Shown: positions 23,285-33,739, counted from the first letter of the stretch. The stretch: DNA of 64,000 nucleotides from Odontocerum albicorne (GCA_949825065.1 OX463859.1:21159847-21223846); one strand, 5' to 3'. The notes: generated from the letters alone by a model not told the origin. Translations and numbers: made by a program.

Positions 23285-23690
23285 AACACCTTATGTAAGG
23301 CTAAATACCAACACAGTTAGTATGTAGGTTTTGATTTACACCTTACGTATGGCTAAATACCAATACAGTTAGTACAGTAGGTTTGATTCACACCTAAGTA
23401 AGGGTAAATGCCATCACAGTTAGTATAGTGGGTTTGATTTACACCTTATGATATACTCGTATAAGGCTAAATACCAACACGGTTAGTACAGTAGATTTGA
23501 TTCACACTCAAGTAAAGGTAAATGCCATCACAGTTAGTATAGTGGGCTTGATTTACACCTTATGATATATAAGGCTAAATACCAACACGGTTTGTATAGT
23601 GGATTTGATTCTCGAGTTAGAACGCTCTTGAGGAGAGTCTGTGAATGGCGCTGTACAAATTGTACTATTATTAAATATTATTTCGATTCA
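23285..23690 (+). mobile_element. Rep-Z copy with internal ~57-bp minisatellite
   Basis: About six units of the type GGCTAAATACCAACAC, GTTAGTATAGTGGGTTTGAT, CACACC. The last unit runs directly into the Rep-Z end GATTCTCGAGTTAGAACGC, GAGGAGAGTCTG and an ATT-rich tail. The minisatellite unit therefore derives from the Rep-Z 3' region. Confidence 0.7.
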
Positions 23691-23747
23691 GCCCATTTTA
23701 AAATTGTGTTTCAATTTAAATGATTCATTCGTTAATTATTAACAAAT

Positions 23748-23895
23748 ACTTCTAGAAAACGTGAAATTCTAAACGTAGACTTCTAGCAAACGTAAAATTA
23801 TTATCGTAGACTTCTAGAAAACGTGAAATTATTAACTTAGACTTCTAGCAAACGTAACATTATTTACGTAGACTACTTCTAGAAAACGTGAAATC
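23748..23895. repeat. 31-bp tandem array, five copies
   Basis: ACTTCTAG starts at 23748, 23779, 23810, 23841 and 23875. Units alternate TTCTAGAAAACGTGAAAT and TTCTAGCAAACGTAAMAT, giving a 62-bp higher-order period. Confidence 0.9.
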
Positions 23896-24091
23896 AAAAT
23901 AAATACATTTTCAGGCTGCTTTCTTTTGTTATATTCTAATACTATTTATTACAAATTAACATTATAATTTGTGTGAATATTGATTAATGGGACCAATTTT
24001 GGAATGTCAGAGTGATACTGGATATGGGGCCAAATGTTTTAAAATGTAGGATTTCTTCTGCAATAAGCATATATAAATCTCAACTTACGTA

Positions 24092-24334
24092 CAGTACCCG
24101 GCGGTAAGTAATACACATCGGGCTTAAGAAAGAGACTGTCGGCATAATTGGTTAACTTCGGCTTTGTACTATAGAGCGTCGTATCTGTCCCTAGAACGCT
24201 TGACAACGACTGACAATCTCGACGGAACACGTGTATGAATGACAAAGACGACGCTCTACAAAGCTGAAGTTAGCCGATTATGGCTGACAGTCTCTTTCTT
24301 AAGCCCGATGTATATTATTTACCGCCGGGTACTG
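24092..24334. mobile_element. MITE-1 copy 2
   Basis: CAGTACCCGGCGGTAAGTAA at the left and its reverse complement ending CCGGGTACTG at the right, flanked by TA (24090-24091, 24335-24336). 243 bp against 252 bp in copy 1, with high identity in the arms and divergence in the middle. Confidence 0.9.
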
Positions 24335-24454
24335 TATGCAAATTTAGCGTTGATACATATTCTTCGTACTTTTTTATGGTGCTGAAGCTTGAAAACTCCC
24401 TTCATCATAACTTAACTAGAATATTTTGAAATGTGGTGCTAACAAATAGTTACT

Positions 24455-24762
24455 TTGAGTTTCATGGGTTGACTTGATCTTGAAAAGGATTAATGAAGAT
24501 AAAAAAGTATAAATCACTACTAAAAGAAGAAAGTTGGAGGACTCTGGAGATACAATGCGAGGAAAAAAAATAAATCCACTAACTGATATTGTTGTAAAAA
24601 TTTCTGGGCAGTACAAGTGAGGGAATAAGACACATATCCTGGTTGAAGAATTTACAGGAGTGGTTTGATTTTGGTACCATATCTTTGTTCAGCGCTACTG
24701 TCTCACATGTCAACGATGATTGCCAACCTCCGAAGATGAGAGGAACTTTAAATAAGAAGTAA
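24455..24762 (+). mobile_element. RTE-like non-LTR ORF2 C-terminus (relic)
   Basis: Plus-strand pieces LKRINEDKKV, TKRRKLEDSGDTMRGKK and ISWLKNLQEWFDFGTISLF follow the order of a well-known RTE-type C-terminus (rINEDK, IKRRKLEYLGHVMRG, SWLKNLREWF). Two stops and frame changes make it a pseudogene. It begins 120 bp after MITE-1 copy 2. Confidence 0.7.
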
Positions 24763-25239
24763 GTGTTCGTTATTTTTGGTAATTTATCCAAACGTTACAA
24801 CCGATTTTAATTGTTTTTAAACAACGAGATGATATCGTTACGAGAGCAGGTAATATTCAAATTGTAAGCATAAAATGTTGTGATCGAAGTAACCTAGAGA
24901 ATAGTTTTATTACAAAATATCACCCGACTTGCGTTTCTTAGATTCTCCTTAACTCTGGTGGAATAATATTTGAAAGACTGTATAACACTAGACATCCTAT
25001 AATTAAGAATAAAAATATTATTTAACATAAAATTAACATGACTCTAATGTTTGGGATTTTTTTTTTAAATTATTGCCACATAATAATGAGGTATGATGAT
25101 CACTTAGTAAGTTAGTTAAGAAAAACTGCGAAGCAATTTTCGAAAGCTACTGCCTTTGGATAGCGGCTAAAAAATCATGTAAAATAACTCAAGTATTTAT
25201 ATTAAAATACTCACATAATTATATTTAAATTTTTTTTTT
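24763..25239. other. AT-rich stretch, nothing recognised
   Basis: No element or exon supported. Confidence 0.4.
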
Positions 25240-25450
25240 TTTTTATTGTTTTGTATTATACTTTTGTTAATTACAGTACAACTTAACGGATTTGTTGACA
25301 CGTAGCAATTTCTTTTTACCGATCAGAAATATGTACAAAAGGCCTTTGGTGAAAACCAAACAGCAATAACTTTTTTTAAATTGTGTTCTTGTGGGAATCA
25401 AACTGAGAGTGCCCGGGTCGAACGACAGGCATTTTATCAACTAGATCTTG
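25240..25450 (-). mobile_element. SINE-A, diverged
   Basis: Plus strand TTGTATTATACTTTTGTTAA, ATCAGAAATATGTACAAAAG, GTGAAAACCAAACAGCAATA, then a damaged head ending TATCAACTAGATCTTG. Confidence 0.65.
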
Positions 25451-25461
25451 TTTACAATTGG

Positions 25462-25545
25462 CATTGGCATGTAAAATAATTCATTGGCATGTAAAATAAT
25501 TCAAGTATTGGCACCCATTGGCATGTAAAATAATTCAAGTATTTT
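25462..25545. repeat. Three direct repeats of ATTGGCATGTAAAATAATTC
   Basis: Copies start near 25464, 25483 and 25518; two are followed by AAGTATT. Confidence 0.85.
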
Positions 25546-26924
25546 CGGTAAAATTATACATATTTTATTTATTTTTTAAAATAAAAAAAATAACAGGAAC
25601 AATGCCCTCAAAATAAAGAAAACCATTTCAACCAAATTCTTGACTTAAAGTCTAGTATAAATAAACATGTTATATCTTAAAACTCCCGTTTTTATTTTTC
25701 TTATTTAAGAATATTTGAGTGGCAGGAGTATTTTAAAAAACGAAAAAAATAGTTTTTTTCCCTGCAAATAATCGAATAGTATGTGTTACCAACAAAAATA
25801 ATACCATGTTTTCCGAAAACATGCGCTTCCTACGTCGCGCGAAGCAACCGCTAAACCGTTGTGAGTGTGTGCGCTAACACATGGATAGCTGCATGCGTGT
25901 GCATTCCCTTTGTGTGTGTGCACTTGTAAAATGTACAGAGGCCCATCATACTCTATCGGTGGGATGACAATAATTTCAAAACGAAATTAATTTAATAATT
26001 CTAAATTTCAATTAATTAATTTTGAAGCTATTTAAAAAAATGAAGATACTATTTCTCCTTTCATCCGCTACACCTTTTTATTTAAATATATATTATATGT
26101 ATTCCCCTTCTCTCTATATGGCCGTGAGCTCTTTCATTTAAAGGGGCATAAACCATTGACAACTTTTATTCACTCGTTTGTTAACAGGACTTCATGGATT
26201 CACATTCATAAAGTTTTCTCTTTGATTAACCGATTATCTATTATAGAAATAACCTGTCAATAATGACAGAAATACTCGTAAATCGATTATTTTCAAAATG
26301 TTGCTTCACGTTGTTGTATTGCTGCTTCTCGCTTGTTTGCTATAATTCCTTTAATATCTGTGTATCTTTTTGCAGCAATATTATAATTTTAATATTTAAT
26401 AATAAGTTTGTACAATAATAATTAAAATTACAACTTGGTGTACAGAAATCTATAAGAGAAAAATATACAGCACAGTGCTGGTTCAACTAACGTGGAAAGA
26501 AAGCCTTCTGAGTTATTTGGAGCAATACTCGTATGCCGAAAAGTGAAAAGTATGTTGGATAATGGTAAGATGTTGGATAATTTTCAGTTCCTTTTTTAAT
26601 TTTTTTCCGATTTCTTTTGGTAGATATTATGCGTTTTTTTGTCTGGGTCAAATTTTCTCTATTTTCCTGGATAATCAAAAGTCTACTGTATTTGTGAATT
26701 TGTTTTAAGTAAGTATCGGAAAAATTAGGCTAAATGTAAAATTGAAAGAGTCTTTCGATTTCAGTGCGTTTTTTCGTCTTACTTATGTATGGTATGGTAC
26801 AAAATAGGTATCACCGTATGGTATATGATCACACAGCGAGAGATTATTGTATCTACCTGACATAGTGGGGATGGATAGTCATTTGAATTATTTATGCGAC
26901 CACGTAGCATGCTTCATTTACTTT
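25546..26924. other. Unassigned stretch with a (TG)-rich patch
   Basis: 25860-25925 is a degenerate GTGTG/TGTGTG region next to CGTCGCGCGAAGC at 25834. No gene or element recognised. Confidence 0.4.
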
Positions 26925-27006
26925 TGTCTGGTTGGTTGGAAGAGACTGCCGCGTGGCAATAAGCCCGCCAGATTGTATTTGCAATAAAAGTGTTAAATAA
27001 ATAAAT
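26925..27006 (+). mobile_element. SINE-A tail fragment ending in (AAAT)n
   Basis: CTGGTTGGTTGGAAGAGACT, GTGGCAATAAGCCCGCCAG, then AAAAGTGTT and AAATAAATAAATAAATAA. This tetranucleotide tail differs from the usual AATACAATAC end. Confidence 0.75.
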
Positions 27007-27052
27007 AAATAAACATCGTATGAACCTATGTCTTAAAGACATTAAATTTTGA

Positions 27053-27265
27053 CGATCTCCGGACCTAGGGATAAAGACGCCTCTTTTTCAGCCCGAGGGT
27101 CGCGGGTTCGATTATCGGTGTAACCCAGTATTTTTTATGAATTTTCTCAGTCAATTTCCCTTAAGTTTGTTTAACGTATTTAATTATTTGTAAGAGATTA
27201 ACACATTGCAATTAATCCGTTAGGTAGCAGTGCATACAACGAAAGCGTAATACAATACATTTCTT
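27053..27265 (+). mobile_element. SINE-A, diverged full length
   Basis: GACGATCTCCGGACCTAGGG head, GCGGGTTCGATTATCGG B box, and tail GTGCATACAACGAAAGCGTA. Confidence 0.7.
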
Positions 27266-27589
27266 TGGAAATGAAAAGGTCTTTTTACTTAATGTTTTTT
27301 AATCTGCATTGTTATTTCTTTTAATCTATTACGACTTGAAAAAATAAACAGTATCAGTTTTACCTAAGCTACATGGTATAAATAGGTAGGGAAAGAGCTT
27401 GTATATTTAAATTTGAAATCTATATTCCTGTTTATTTGAAGGATTTCTCCGAAATAAATTTTAAATAAGGTGGCATCTTTCTTACTCTGTGTCTACTGCA
27501 CAGAAAATATTTACCATGGATCCATTGTATTAATACATTTTTCCTTCATTAGAAAATTTCTCATACTACATACTTTGGATTGTTGTAAT

Positions 27590-27762
27590 TTAGATCCCTG
27601 TGCCTTAGTTAGTAAGGCACTTGACATACACCCCAGGGGTTGCAGGTTCGATTCTCGTTATGATCCATTTTTTTAATAAATCTTATTTTCACTTTGGAAG
27701 AAATTTTCTCACGTCCATAAGTTGCAGTGTGCGTTAAGAAAGTGAAACACAATACAATATTT
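27590..27762 (+). mobile_element. SINE-A, internally shortened
   Basis: CCTTAGTTAGTAAGGCACTT, TTGCAGGTTCGATTCTCG, then a shortened body and tail AAAGTGAAACACAATACAAT. Confidence 0.65.
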
Positions 27763-27796
27763 GAATACAATTAAATTAATAATTAACATTTTAACG

Positions 27797-27995
27797 ATCG
27801 TAGCCTAATAGTGGAGAGCTTATCTCCTATCCCAAGAGTTTTGAGTTCGATTCATGATGGTCGCGAAATAAAAGTGACTCAATCTGTTATTTTCATATAA
27901 ATACCTTTTGACGTCCTAATCACAGATAAGAAGAAATTATCATATAGCATTAAATTTGCCTGATTTTATTGTACACAGCAAAAGTGTTTTACGAA
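27797..27995 (+). mobile_element. SINE-A-like, strongly diverged
   Basis: GATCGTAGCCTAATAGTGGA head, TTTGAGTTCGATTCATG B box, and tail TTGTACACAGCAAAAGTGTT. Confidence 0.55.
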
Positions 27996-28484
27996 ATTGC
28001 AATCAGAATGGTATTGCATAATAATAGTTATTTTATAATGGTATTGTATAATAATAGTTATTGTTTAATAATACAATAGTTAACCTTAAATAGCTATGTT
28101 TTAGGTTTAAGATTATATTTAGATGCCACTTTATAGGGGTACTAAAAACTAAAAAAAAATAAAATTGTTCAGTTGAAAAACAAACTTCAGCAATTGTTTC
28201 ATATTAAAAGACATAAAGATCAATTAGAATCCGGCACTGTATTACATGTAATAATTATGTTATTTTCCAAAGCAGATTAAAAATATGTAGTTTTTCCATT
28301 AGTGTTTTTATTCGTATAATGATTCGTGCTGATTGAAGAACATGGCCAAGAAATAAATTGTCATCGGCCCCATAATCGAGCCAGCGGAATTAGAACTACT
28401 GGAGTTATACTATCGTACGTGTAGAAGCAAAATTATTCGAATAAGTTTAGCACATGTCAACAGACGAATTATTTTGCCAGACTA
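27996..28484. other. AT-rich stretch with a short direct repeat
   Basis: AATGGTATTGYATAATAATAG occurs at 28009 and 28037. Nothing else recognised. Confidence 0.45.
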
Positions 28485-28573
28485 GTAAAGATTTTTTTAG
28501 GTAACATCGGGAGTCGAACCCAAAACCCCTGGGTGAAAGTCAAATGCCTTATCAATTAGGTCACGGATTTTTT
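28485..28573 (-). mobile_element. SINE head (tRNA-like)
   Basis: Minus strand TCCGTGACCTAATTGATAAG and TTTTGGGTTCGACTCCCGA. Clear A- and B-box-like words, no body. Confidence 0.65.
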
Positions 28574-28982
28574 TTACTATTGTTGAGTAACATATATAGT
28601 ACTCGTATATATAGTACTTTCCTATCAATAACGTGTGGTGTCCTTACTCATAGTACATGAGCCAACACACATGCACTATGCCCACCAATACATTCATTCT
28701 AAAGGCCACTTCTTATACTAAATTTCATGTGCCCTTAATAGCACGATACACAAATAAAATACGACCACTAAATATAAAAGTGCTTTTTTCTCGTAGCATC
28801 GTATAGAAAAATCAATGAATTGCATTTGACTTTTTTATAAAATTATTCCGACTTTGAGACGCCATGTGCGAAATGAAAAAAAAAATTGAAGTAATTGGTC
28901 GCGAACTGTCCTGCACGTATATTCAGTTCGGTCCTAAATAACATCATCATCGTCATCGATGACATTTCTTTGTTTTAATTGT
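28574..28982. other. AT-rich stretch, nothing recognised
   Basis: TACTCGTA at 28600 inside an inverted AGTACT/AGTACT context; a (CATCAT)-type run at 28942-28966. Confidence 0.4.
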
Positions 28983-29182
28983 ATTGTTTCACACTTTCAT
29001 TGTTTATAATGCAACTCGGCGGGTTTATTGCTAGATTGTAATATCTACCAACTAACCAGAGATAAGTTGAGGTATTCGTGGAAAACTAGATATGTGTTTA
29101 TTAAAAAGTTTATAGCGGGATTGGAATTCGTAACCCTCGAGCTGGAAGATAGGCAACATACTTACTAAGTAATTTAGATCGT
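28983..29182 (-). mobile_element. SINE-A, near full length
   Basis: Plus strand GTTTCACACTTTCATTGTTT, ACTCGGCGGGTTTATTGC, GGGATTGGAATTCGTAACC and a damaged head ending CTAAGTAATTTAGATCG. Confidence 0.75.
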
Positions 29183-29270
29183 TAATTATTTTTTTTATTT
29201 TTTACTTAGAAATAAAATTCAATAATGACATGTAAGTATGTACTATTACACAGTAAAATAAATAACTACA

Positions 29271-29690
29271 TATAGCACATAACGAAGCCAACACACTCAT
29301 AAAGCAGACCAGTAAATTTAATGAATTCATCCTGGCAATAACAATTTAACGTCACATGAAAGTCATTACAATGGCCATATTGATTGCCCAATATGTGCAG
29401 TCTTGTTATCAAGAATTACATTTAATGCTGCCACAGTGGAAACGTTTCTTGAAGCGCCCAAATTATTACAAGCACTGCCTATAGCGCATGACGAAGCCAA
29501 CACAATTATAAAGCAGATCAGTAAATTTAATGTATTCATCCTGGCAAGAACAATTTAAAGTCACACGAAAGTCACTACAATGGCCATATTGATTACCCGA
29601 TATGTGCTGTCTTGTTGTCAAGAATTGCATTTAATACTGTCACAGAGGAAACTATTCTTGAATCACCTAAGACAAGAACTGCTTACGAGG
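29271..29690. repeat. 209-bp tandem duplication
   Basis: Copy 1 begins TATAGCACATAACGAAGCC at 29271, copy 2 TATAGCGCATGACGAAGCC at 29480. They share CATCCTGGCAA, ACAATGGCCATATTGATT and TGTCAAGAATTGCATTTAAT-type words, with roughly one difference in ten bases. Neither copy carries a long frame I recognise. Confidence 0.85.
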
Positions 29691-30031
29691 ATACACGAAC
29701 CGCAAATAACTATTAAGAAAACGGAAGAGAAATGGCGTTTGCATCATAAAATTATCATATTTTTTTAAAACAAGGAACCTAATTTATCATTTAAGCTCAA
29801 CATATTTTTCATATAAAACAAACACGCTGGGTTATGGACAATTTTATAATTTGGTTTTACATAAGCAACAACGATTTGACAATTCTTAATAAATTTATTA
29901 AGTTATTCATGGTCATTTGGTTCGTCGTTGCTAGAGCTTGTAGTCAACGATACTCTCATAAGTCCAACGTCGATTCAGTTGGAAAGCAAAACTGTGCCAC
30001 GAAGTTTATGTTTTTTTCTTATTTTCTCTTT

Positions 30032-30256
30032 TTTAAGTGAGTGAGCCGTTTGCACACTAGCAAATTCCCCAGCCATACCGGTGTACTGGATTCGATGGCA
30101 CATTAAATAGATACGACCAAAGTTATAGGTATTCTTATACCCCCGAATATTAGGTGTAGAAAATGCCTGTGTCATTCTAGGGGAGTTGCACAGCGAAGGG
30201 TTCGAACCGGCGACCTTCCGCACGGAAGTCCAGTGCATTACCGTCCGGCCACTCAC
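30032..30256 (-). mobile_element. SINE-B copy 2 (tRNA-derived)
   Basis: Minus strand begins GTGAGTGGCCGGACGGTAAT (A-box region), then GTCGCCGGTTCGAACCCTTC (B box), followed by a body shared with 9880-10140. The 3' half does not fold to a full tRNA acceptor, so it is a SINE rather than a tRNA gene. Confidence 0.7.
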
Positions 30257-30318
30257 GTTAATTGGTTGACACGCTTGGTTTATGACCAAAAGGAAGCTGG
30301 TTCGAAATTTATTTTACT

Positions 30319-30526
30319 GTATTGTATTACACTTTCGTTGTATACAGTTCAAGCTGGCGGGTTTACTGTGGCATGTGGATGGTGACAACCAGAAATATGA
30401 TAAAGTGGTCTTAAGTGTAAATCAGGCTGGAATCCTTTTTTTTTAATCTGGGTTCCAGCGGGATTTGAACCCGCAACCTCCGGACTGGGAGACAAGTGTC
30501 TTGCCAACTAGGCCACGAAGGTCGTC
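30319..30526 (-). mobile_element. SINE-A, best-preserved copy
   Basis: Minus strand in order: GACGACCTTCGTGGCCTAGT, TGCGGGTTCAAATCCCGCTG, ACCCAGATT plus A-run, GGATTCCAGCCTGATTTACA, TTAAGACCACTTTATCATAT, CTGGTTGTCACC, GTAAACCCGCCAGCTTG, TATACAACGAAAGTGTAATA. The first 75 bases are tRNA-like, the last 120 are not. Useful as the window's reference copy. Confidence 0.9.
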
Positions 30527-30819
30527 TTTATGTGGCTAAAAGGATCACGAAACACTGGTTAAAAATATATCGAAACTGATTATATTGCGCTATATAAATT
30601 ATCCTTTTTATTATAATTATCGTATATCGTATCTAATGTTTTCTTAGATCTTCCCACACTTCTTGAACTTCCCACTAACGTCGGTGAACTATCTTTATAT
30701 TTCTTGGTATCTTCTTTCAATATGCATTCTTTCTTAAGTCCTCAGTTCGCACAATGTATTCGTATATGCATTACGCTATTTTCCAGTTGTGCATCAATCG
30801 TGGATCAAACAATGAGGAT

Positions 30820-31005
30820 CAAACTTACCACCATACATTCCTTTCACTTGGTCCAACCAAAATTTCCTCGGGCATCCTACACCACGAATCTCACTTATTT
30901 GCGTCATAAATATATTGGTCAGTCTCACTCATATATCTAAACTACTTCAATAAGCTCTTTTTTAACTTACTTATCACATCATAATTAATTAATAATTTTA
31001 TGATG
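30820..31005 (-). mobile_element. NLR-A 3' fragment, diverged
   Basis: TTTCACTTGGTCCAACCAAA, ATATTGGTCAGTCTCACTC and CTTCAATAAGCTCTTTTTTA match, in order, the minus-strand NLR-A pattern at 33500-33660. Confidence 0.55.
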
Positions 31006-31344
31006 ATCAACCATCCACAATATACTCAACCTCACCCTCGTGCAAATATTTTTTTATGAGTATTCCAAGAGCTCTTTAATTTTCACATTTAACATGTCTT
31101 GTCGGAGAGTTTTGATTTTAATATTTATACGTTTTTATTTTCAATGTTTTTTCCACATGTTCAGGCCAAGTTTTCTACGACCCCTGCTTCCACACTTGCT
31201 ATTCAATTATAATTTGTAATTAGTTAAGTCATTCTCACATCGCTAATACGTATTCATAAAAAAATATTGTCCATTTTTAATTATGTATATTTATATTTGA
31301 ATTAAGAATGTATTTTTATACATATGCAATAACTTATTAAATAT

Positions 31345-31570
31345 GCTTATTATTTATTGTGCATGCTTATTATTTATTGCGTATGTTTATTATTTATTGT
31401 TTATACTTATTATTTATTGTGTATGTTTATTACTTTTAATGTATGTTTCTTACTTCTTATAGGCTTATTACTTATTAAGTTTGCTTTTTTCTCAATATGT
31501 ATGCTTAGTACTTATTATGTATGTTTGTTACTTATTATGTATGATTAGTACTTATTATGTATGATTATGA
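31345..31570. repeat. 20-bp tandem array
   Basis: About eleven units of the type TTATTATTTATTGTGTATGT. Later units drift to TTAGTACTTATTATGTATGA. Open frames across it are by-products. Confidence 0.9.
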
Positions 31571-31950
31571 GCAGTTGCACTCAAATTATCGACCATTCTA
31601 AACATGGTAGGGTAATATCCTCAAACGTCTTTTTTTACCTTCTTCCTTGTAGCAACCAGCCTTTCAATATAACTATTTACGTTCTAATCTCTCGAAAACA
31701 TTCTCCCTGGGCATTGAAATTGAACGATAAGAGCTTAATAAATGAGTGCCTTGTGTAGGTTATCTTTCATTACAATGTTTGATGGAGTTAAAAATGTTGG
31801 AATAAAGGATAACTGTTTGTTTTCCTACATTCCATAAAGAGACGTATATTATAACTAAAATTGAGAAAGCAACGATAAGACAAAATCACCACATTCAGAA
31901 AATGTGCTGTCAATTTTTTTAAGAATCAAATATACAACTGTAATTTTAAT
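31571..31950. other. Unassigned stretch
   Basis: GGATAACTGTTTGTT at 31807 matches a word in NLR-A (2140, 21463), so part of this may be eroded NLR-A. Confidence 0.35.
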
Positions 31951-32100
31951 TCAGGGAAAGCTAAGAAATGCGAGACACAGAAGAACATTTATAACTTATA
32001 GATGTATGGATGTTGACGAAACGAGAACTATGTGCATTGATAGAAAGGCGTGGAAATCTGTTCTCTGAGCATATCCCAAATGCAAAGAAGTGTGTCAGTA
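31951..32100 (+). mobile_element. NLR-A 3' fragment
   Basis: CAGGGAAAGCTAAGAAATGC, then GATAGAAAGGCGTGGAAATC and CTGTTCTCTGAGCATATCCC match 21600-21720. Confidence 0.6.
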
Positions 32101-32126
32101 ATAACAAAACGACAATTTAGTCAAGA

Positions 32127-32698
32127 GAGTAGGCTCTTCTCAAGGACCCTCTAATTCGAGAATTAAATCCAGTATTATAGACAGATTTAAAATATTACAA
32201 AATAAATATGTTTAAGTCGAGTGTAAGGGTAGGAAGGTGGTAGCTTCCGTCATTAGATAAGGTACTTCCTCGCCTATGCATATGTTTAGATTTTTTAAGG
32301 TAAGAACACTATAGAAAACTTGTCAAGGTAAGACGAACTACAAAGAAACCTTTGTAGATGTTTCGATATTTGATCGTAACAAATTTAGTATAAGTTGTAG
32401 TCTAGTCTCCACATTTAATTTCAAATTTTGATAAGACCATTGAAAAATAATTTTCTTCAAGTGCTTCCTAAAGCTGCACACGTCACCCGTATCTCCAACA
32501 CAGTCAGACAATTTCATATCACAATACTTGCAATGGTAAAAGTCCTGTCATAATGTCCCACACTATTGGTTCGATTCAAAATAACCAATTGATTCGATGA
32601 AAACGAAATCGACCTATAAGTTCAACTCCTCTCCGAAAGAACATATCTTAGACACATATTTTAAAGACATAATGGAAACACCCGATTTAGGGTCTTGA
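32127..32698 (-). mobile_element. Rep-Z long copy
   Basis: Begins with the reverse complement of the Rep-Z end (GAGAGTAGGCTCTTCTCAAG), then ATTAGATAAGGTACTTCCTC, GAAACCTTTGTAGATGTTTC, CTCCTCTCCGAAAGAACATA and TCTTAGACACATATTTTAAA. The same order is found at 45355-46130. No coding region. Class unknown; the (ATT)n ends of the 23-kb copies suggest a retroposon. Confidence 0.65.
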
Positions 32699-32789
32699 AT
32701 ACAAATAAATAAAGTTTAAAATCAATTAGTTCGCGACACTTGAGTCAATATAACATTTTTATCGGTGGACTCGTATGGCAATATTTAAG

Positions 32790-32895
32790 TTTTTATGTCT
32801 TATTCATGAAATGCGTGCACTGAGAAGAATACATGGAGTATCAATGTATAACAAAAGTCGAAATGAAACTTATTAAGGAAAGTTTAGCGCTCTAT
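32790..32895 (+). mobile_element. NLR-A fragment
   Basis: GAAATGCGTGCACTGAGAAG, AATACATGGAGTATCAATG and AAAAGTCGAAATGAAACTT match the EIR.LRRI.GV..RN region at 38900 and 60300. Confidence 0.6.
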
Positions 32896-33019
32896 TTCGT
32901 CTGCATACCTCGACAGGAAAATTGTGTGATGGTACGTATGTATGCTTGTATTATCAAAATTAAATCGTATTTGACTGACTGCTCGGCAGTAGTGCGAGTT
33001 ACAAATTAACGCCACCAGT

Positions 33020-33125
33020 TTTTTTTTATCTAGTAGTTTTAGATAATTTAATTTAATCTAGTAGTTTTTCATTTAATCTAGTCGTTTCCATTTAATCTAT
33101 TAGGTTTAGATAACTTAGTTTTAGA
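33020..33125. repeat. Short tandem of ATTTAATCTAGTAGTTT
   Basis: About five degenerate units of 20-25 bp between 33025 and 33125. Confidence 0.7.
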
Positions 33126-33234
33126 TACAAAACCGATATTTTATATGTCATATCTGCTGTTTGTTTGTTCATAAGCAGAGGAGGCTAAGGATGTGTGTTA
33201 AGATACACGTCAACACAAATACTTAACGTCCTCT

Positions 33235-33318
33235 AAATATAGGTTTATTTATTTATTTACAAACCCCACCAATATAGGGCGAGCCCAGCCACGAGGACAC
33301 CAGATGTTTTTCAGCCCA
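33235..33318 (-). mobile_element. Non-LTR 3' end with (TTTA)n tail (tail type T)
   Basis: Minus strand: GTGGGCTGAAAAACATCTGG, GTGTCCTCGTGGCTGGGCTC, CTATATTGGTGGGG and an AAATAAATAAATAAA run. Matches 45500-45725 and 59165-59400. Confidence 0.7.
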
Positions 33319-33474
33319 CATACTTACATATGTAGATTAAGGAGAAAAAGAACAGAAAATAAATATATGGTAGAAAAAAAAAGTAAATCCAAAAATAGGT
33401 ACCAACTCAGATTAACTCAAAAAAAATATAGGTTTTTAAACTTGAAGTATAGGTTCTTTGGTTTGAAAATGCTA

Positions 33475-33680
33475 CGTTTCCTTCTTTCAGAACATCATTC
33501 ACTTGATCCACCCATACTTTCCTAGGTCTTCCTCTCACACCTGCCACTCACATTTGTACTGTACCAGACATACAGCTATGTTAGTCTTTCTTCGTTCATT
33601 CGTTCCACATGCCCCAAGCATCTCAACATACTCTTCTTCATCTTGCTTAATACATCACCCTTAAGTTCACATTAAAATAA
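33475..33680 (-). mobile_element. NLR-A 3' fragment
   Basis: Well-preserved minus-strand pattern: TTCACTTGATCCACCCATAC, CCTAGGTCTTCCTCTCACAC, TTAGTCTTTCTTCGTTCATT and CACATGCCCCAAGCATCTC. It encodes the WFGHVER..EERLT..VY region with frame damage. Confidence 0.7.
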
Positions 33681-33739
33681 ATACATTAATCGAATGAATA
33701 AACAAATAACCACAATGAAACTACTTAAAACTTAAATAT

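Noticed and set aside
25860..25925. GTGTG-rich patch as regulatory Z-DNA element
   Set aside because: Too short and irregular; no promoter context.
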